Origin: Pseudomonas chlororaphis subsp. piscium
GTDB lineage: Bacteria > Pseudomonadota > Gammaproteobacteria > Pseudomonadales > Pseudomonadaceae
Length of the DNA stretch: 64,000 nt
Direction of reading: 5' to 3'
NCBI RefSeq assembly: GCF_003850345.1
Contig: NZ_CP027707.1
Span: 4,092,001 to 4,156,000, forward strand
Both the position numbers and the translations under genes were made by a program. Shown here in pieces: positions 63,441 to 64,000 of the stretch. The notes beneath the pieces were generated by a model. The model saw nothing but the letters and a program-made list of their open reading frames with translations. It was not told the origin of the DNA and made no database searches. Each line of letters begins with the position of its first letter. Within the stretch, counting starts at the first letter, position 1.

Positions 63441-64000
63441 TGTCGTTTCACGTGTTCGCCTTCAGCCGTCTGGCGGTAATGGCCAGCCTAGCCCTCTGGT
63501 TGAGCATCGCCGTCCTCAACAACCTCACCGACCCGGAAACCAACCGCTTCCATATCGGCAACACGCTTTCCATGGTGTTGCTGGAAGAAGAGGAACTGCT
63601 GGGCGTGGCTCTGCGTTGGCGTGCCTGGCCGGCGCACTGGGCCGAAGCAACGCTGTACGCGGTGGCAGGCATTCAGGTCGCCGTTTCGGCATTGCTCTGG
63701 TATGCGGCATTCGGCTACGTCAAGGCCTGGCGCCTGGGCAGTCGTGCCGTTCTGGACAGCGCACGCAACCGCGCCGTCGTCGCCCTGACCTGCTTCCTGT
63801 TGCTGTGGTTCGGCTTCATCTGTGGCGGCCTGTGGTTCGGCTACTGGCTGAAGCAGGGGGCCATTCAATCCGTCCACATGACCCTGATCCTGATTGGCCT
63901 GGTCGCCCTGCTCTTCGTCCAGGGCGAGCCTCAGTCACGGCCAGGGGTACAGCCCTCCGCCCCTGGCACGCCAGGCAGTCAACCGCTCGAAAGGAGCCTT
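63437..64000 (+). CDS. DUF2165-family membrane protein, 3' end outside the window
   Basis: ATG 63437 overlaps the phosphatase stop by ATGA. At least 188 codons follow, open at the window end. The start SRLAVMASLALWLSIAVLNNLTDPETNRFHIGNTLSMVLL carries the NNLTDPxTNxxFxxxxLSM pattern of DUF2165. There are four predicted membrane segments. The last bases, GAAAGGAG, look like a ribosome site for a further gene just outside. The role in the operon is unknown. Confidence 0.78.
   Translation, partial: MMSFHVFAFSRLAVMASLALWLSIAVLNNLTDPETNRFHIGNTLSMVLLEEEELLGVALRWRAWPAHWAEATLYAVAGIQVAVSALLWYAAFGYVKAWRLGSRAVLDSARNRAVVALTCFLLLWFGFICGGLWFGYWLKQGAIQSVHMTLILIGLVALLFVQGEPQSRPGVQPSAPGTPGSQPLERSL

Overview
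The window is high-GC DNA from a plant- or soil-type Pseudomonas (P. fluorescens/chlororaphis/protegens relatives). This rests on recognisable genus-typical proteins: an H1-type type VI secretion system (T6SS) whose Hcp closely resembles Hcp1 of P. aeruginosa, YcaC, an OprD porin and a GlxA-type regulator. No rRNA, tRNA, CRISPR array or intact insertion sequence was seen.

Region 1 (1-23825) is the main T6SS locus. tssM (only its start is present), tssL, tssK, tssJ and an FHA gene run leftward. tssA, tssB, tssC, hcp, an amidase effector/immunity pair (Tae4/Tai4 type), tssE, tssF, tssG, clpV and vgrG run rightward from a shared divergent control region with a perfect inverted repeat. A VgrG-linked cargo island follows: DUF6484, DUF2169, a thiolase-fold protein without its active-site Cys, a PAAR-like (DUF4150) protein with a C-terminal deaminase-like toxin, an AT-rich immunity gene and a HEAT-repeat TIGR02270 protein. 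The gene order matches the vgrG1b/Tse7 island of P. aeruginosa, with a different toxin tip.

Region 2 (23889-31396) is small-molecule catabolism and redox regulation: two LysR genes, a YcaC hydrolase, a Tat-type amidohydrolase, a membrane-anchored monooxygenase-like protein and DoxX in one overlapping operon, a secreted metallo-beta-lactamase-fold hydrolase and an AraC regulator.

Region 3 (31530-38371) is an orphan VgrG module, read leftward: vgrG, a DUF4123 chaperone, two tandem lipoprotein immunity genes and a class 3 lipase effector. The second immunity gene arose by a tandem duplication that also copied the start of the lipase gene. Just outside lies a scar (about 38500-38853) that joins an integrase start to a DUF2274 fragment, apparently the remains of an integrative conjugative element.

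Region 4 (39099-47263) holds an alpha/beta hydrolase, a flavodoxin-like protein, two paralogous winged-helix/P-loop ATPase regulators that collide tail to tail, a GlxA-type regulator and a pirin. Region 5 (47350-52457) is metal resistance: chrB-chrA-chrB-like for chromate, and an NreB-like exporter with a CsoR/RcnR-type repressor, each preceded by a perfect C/G-tract palindrome. Region 6 (52592-59599) has an exporter, a second YcaC-like hydrolase, an OprD porin and a BvgS-like hybrid kinase.

Region 7 (59847-64000) has a MarR regulator and exporter with matching TGTAG/CTACA sites, then an operon of an AfsA-like hotdog protein, an HAD-IB phosphatase and a DUF2165 membrane protein that runs off the end. 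AfsA plus phosphatase is the enzyme pairing of gamma-butyrolactone (A-factor-like) signal synthesis. This operon and the deaminase toxin pair are the best candidates for undescribed systems.
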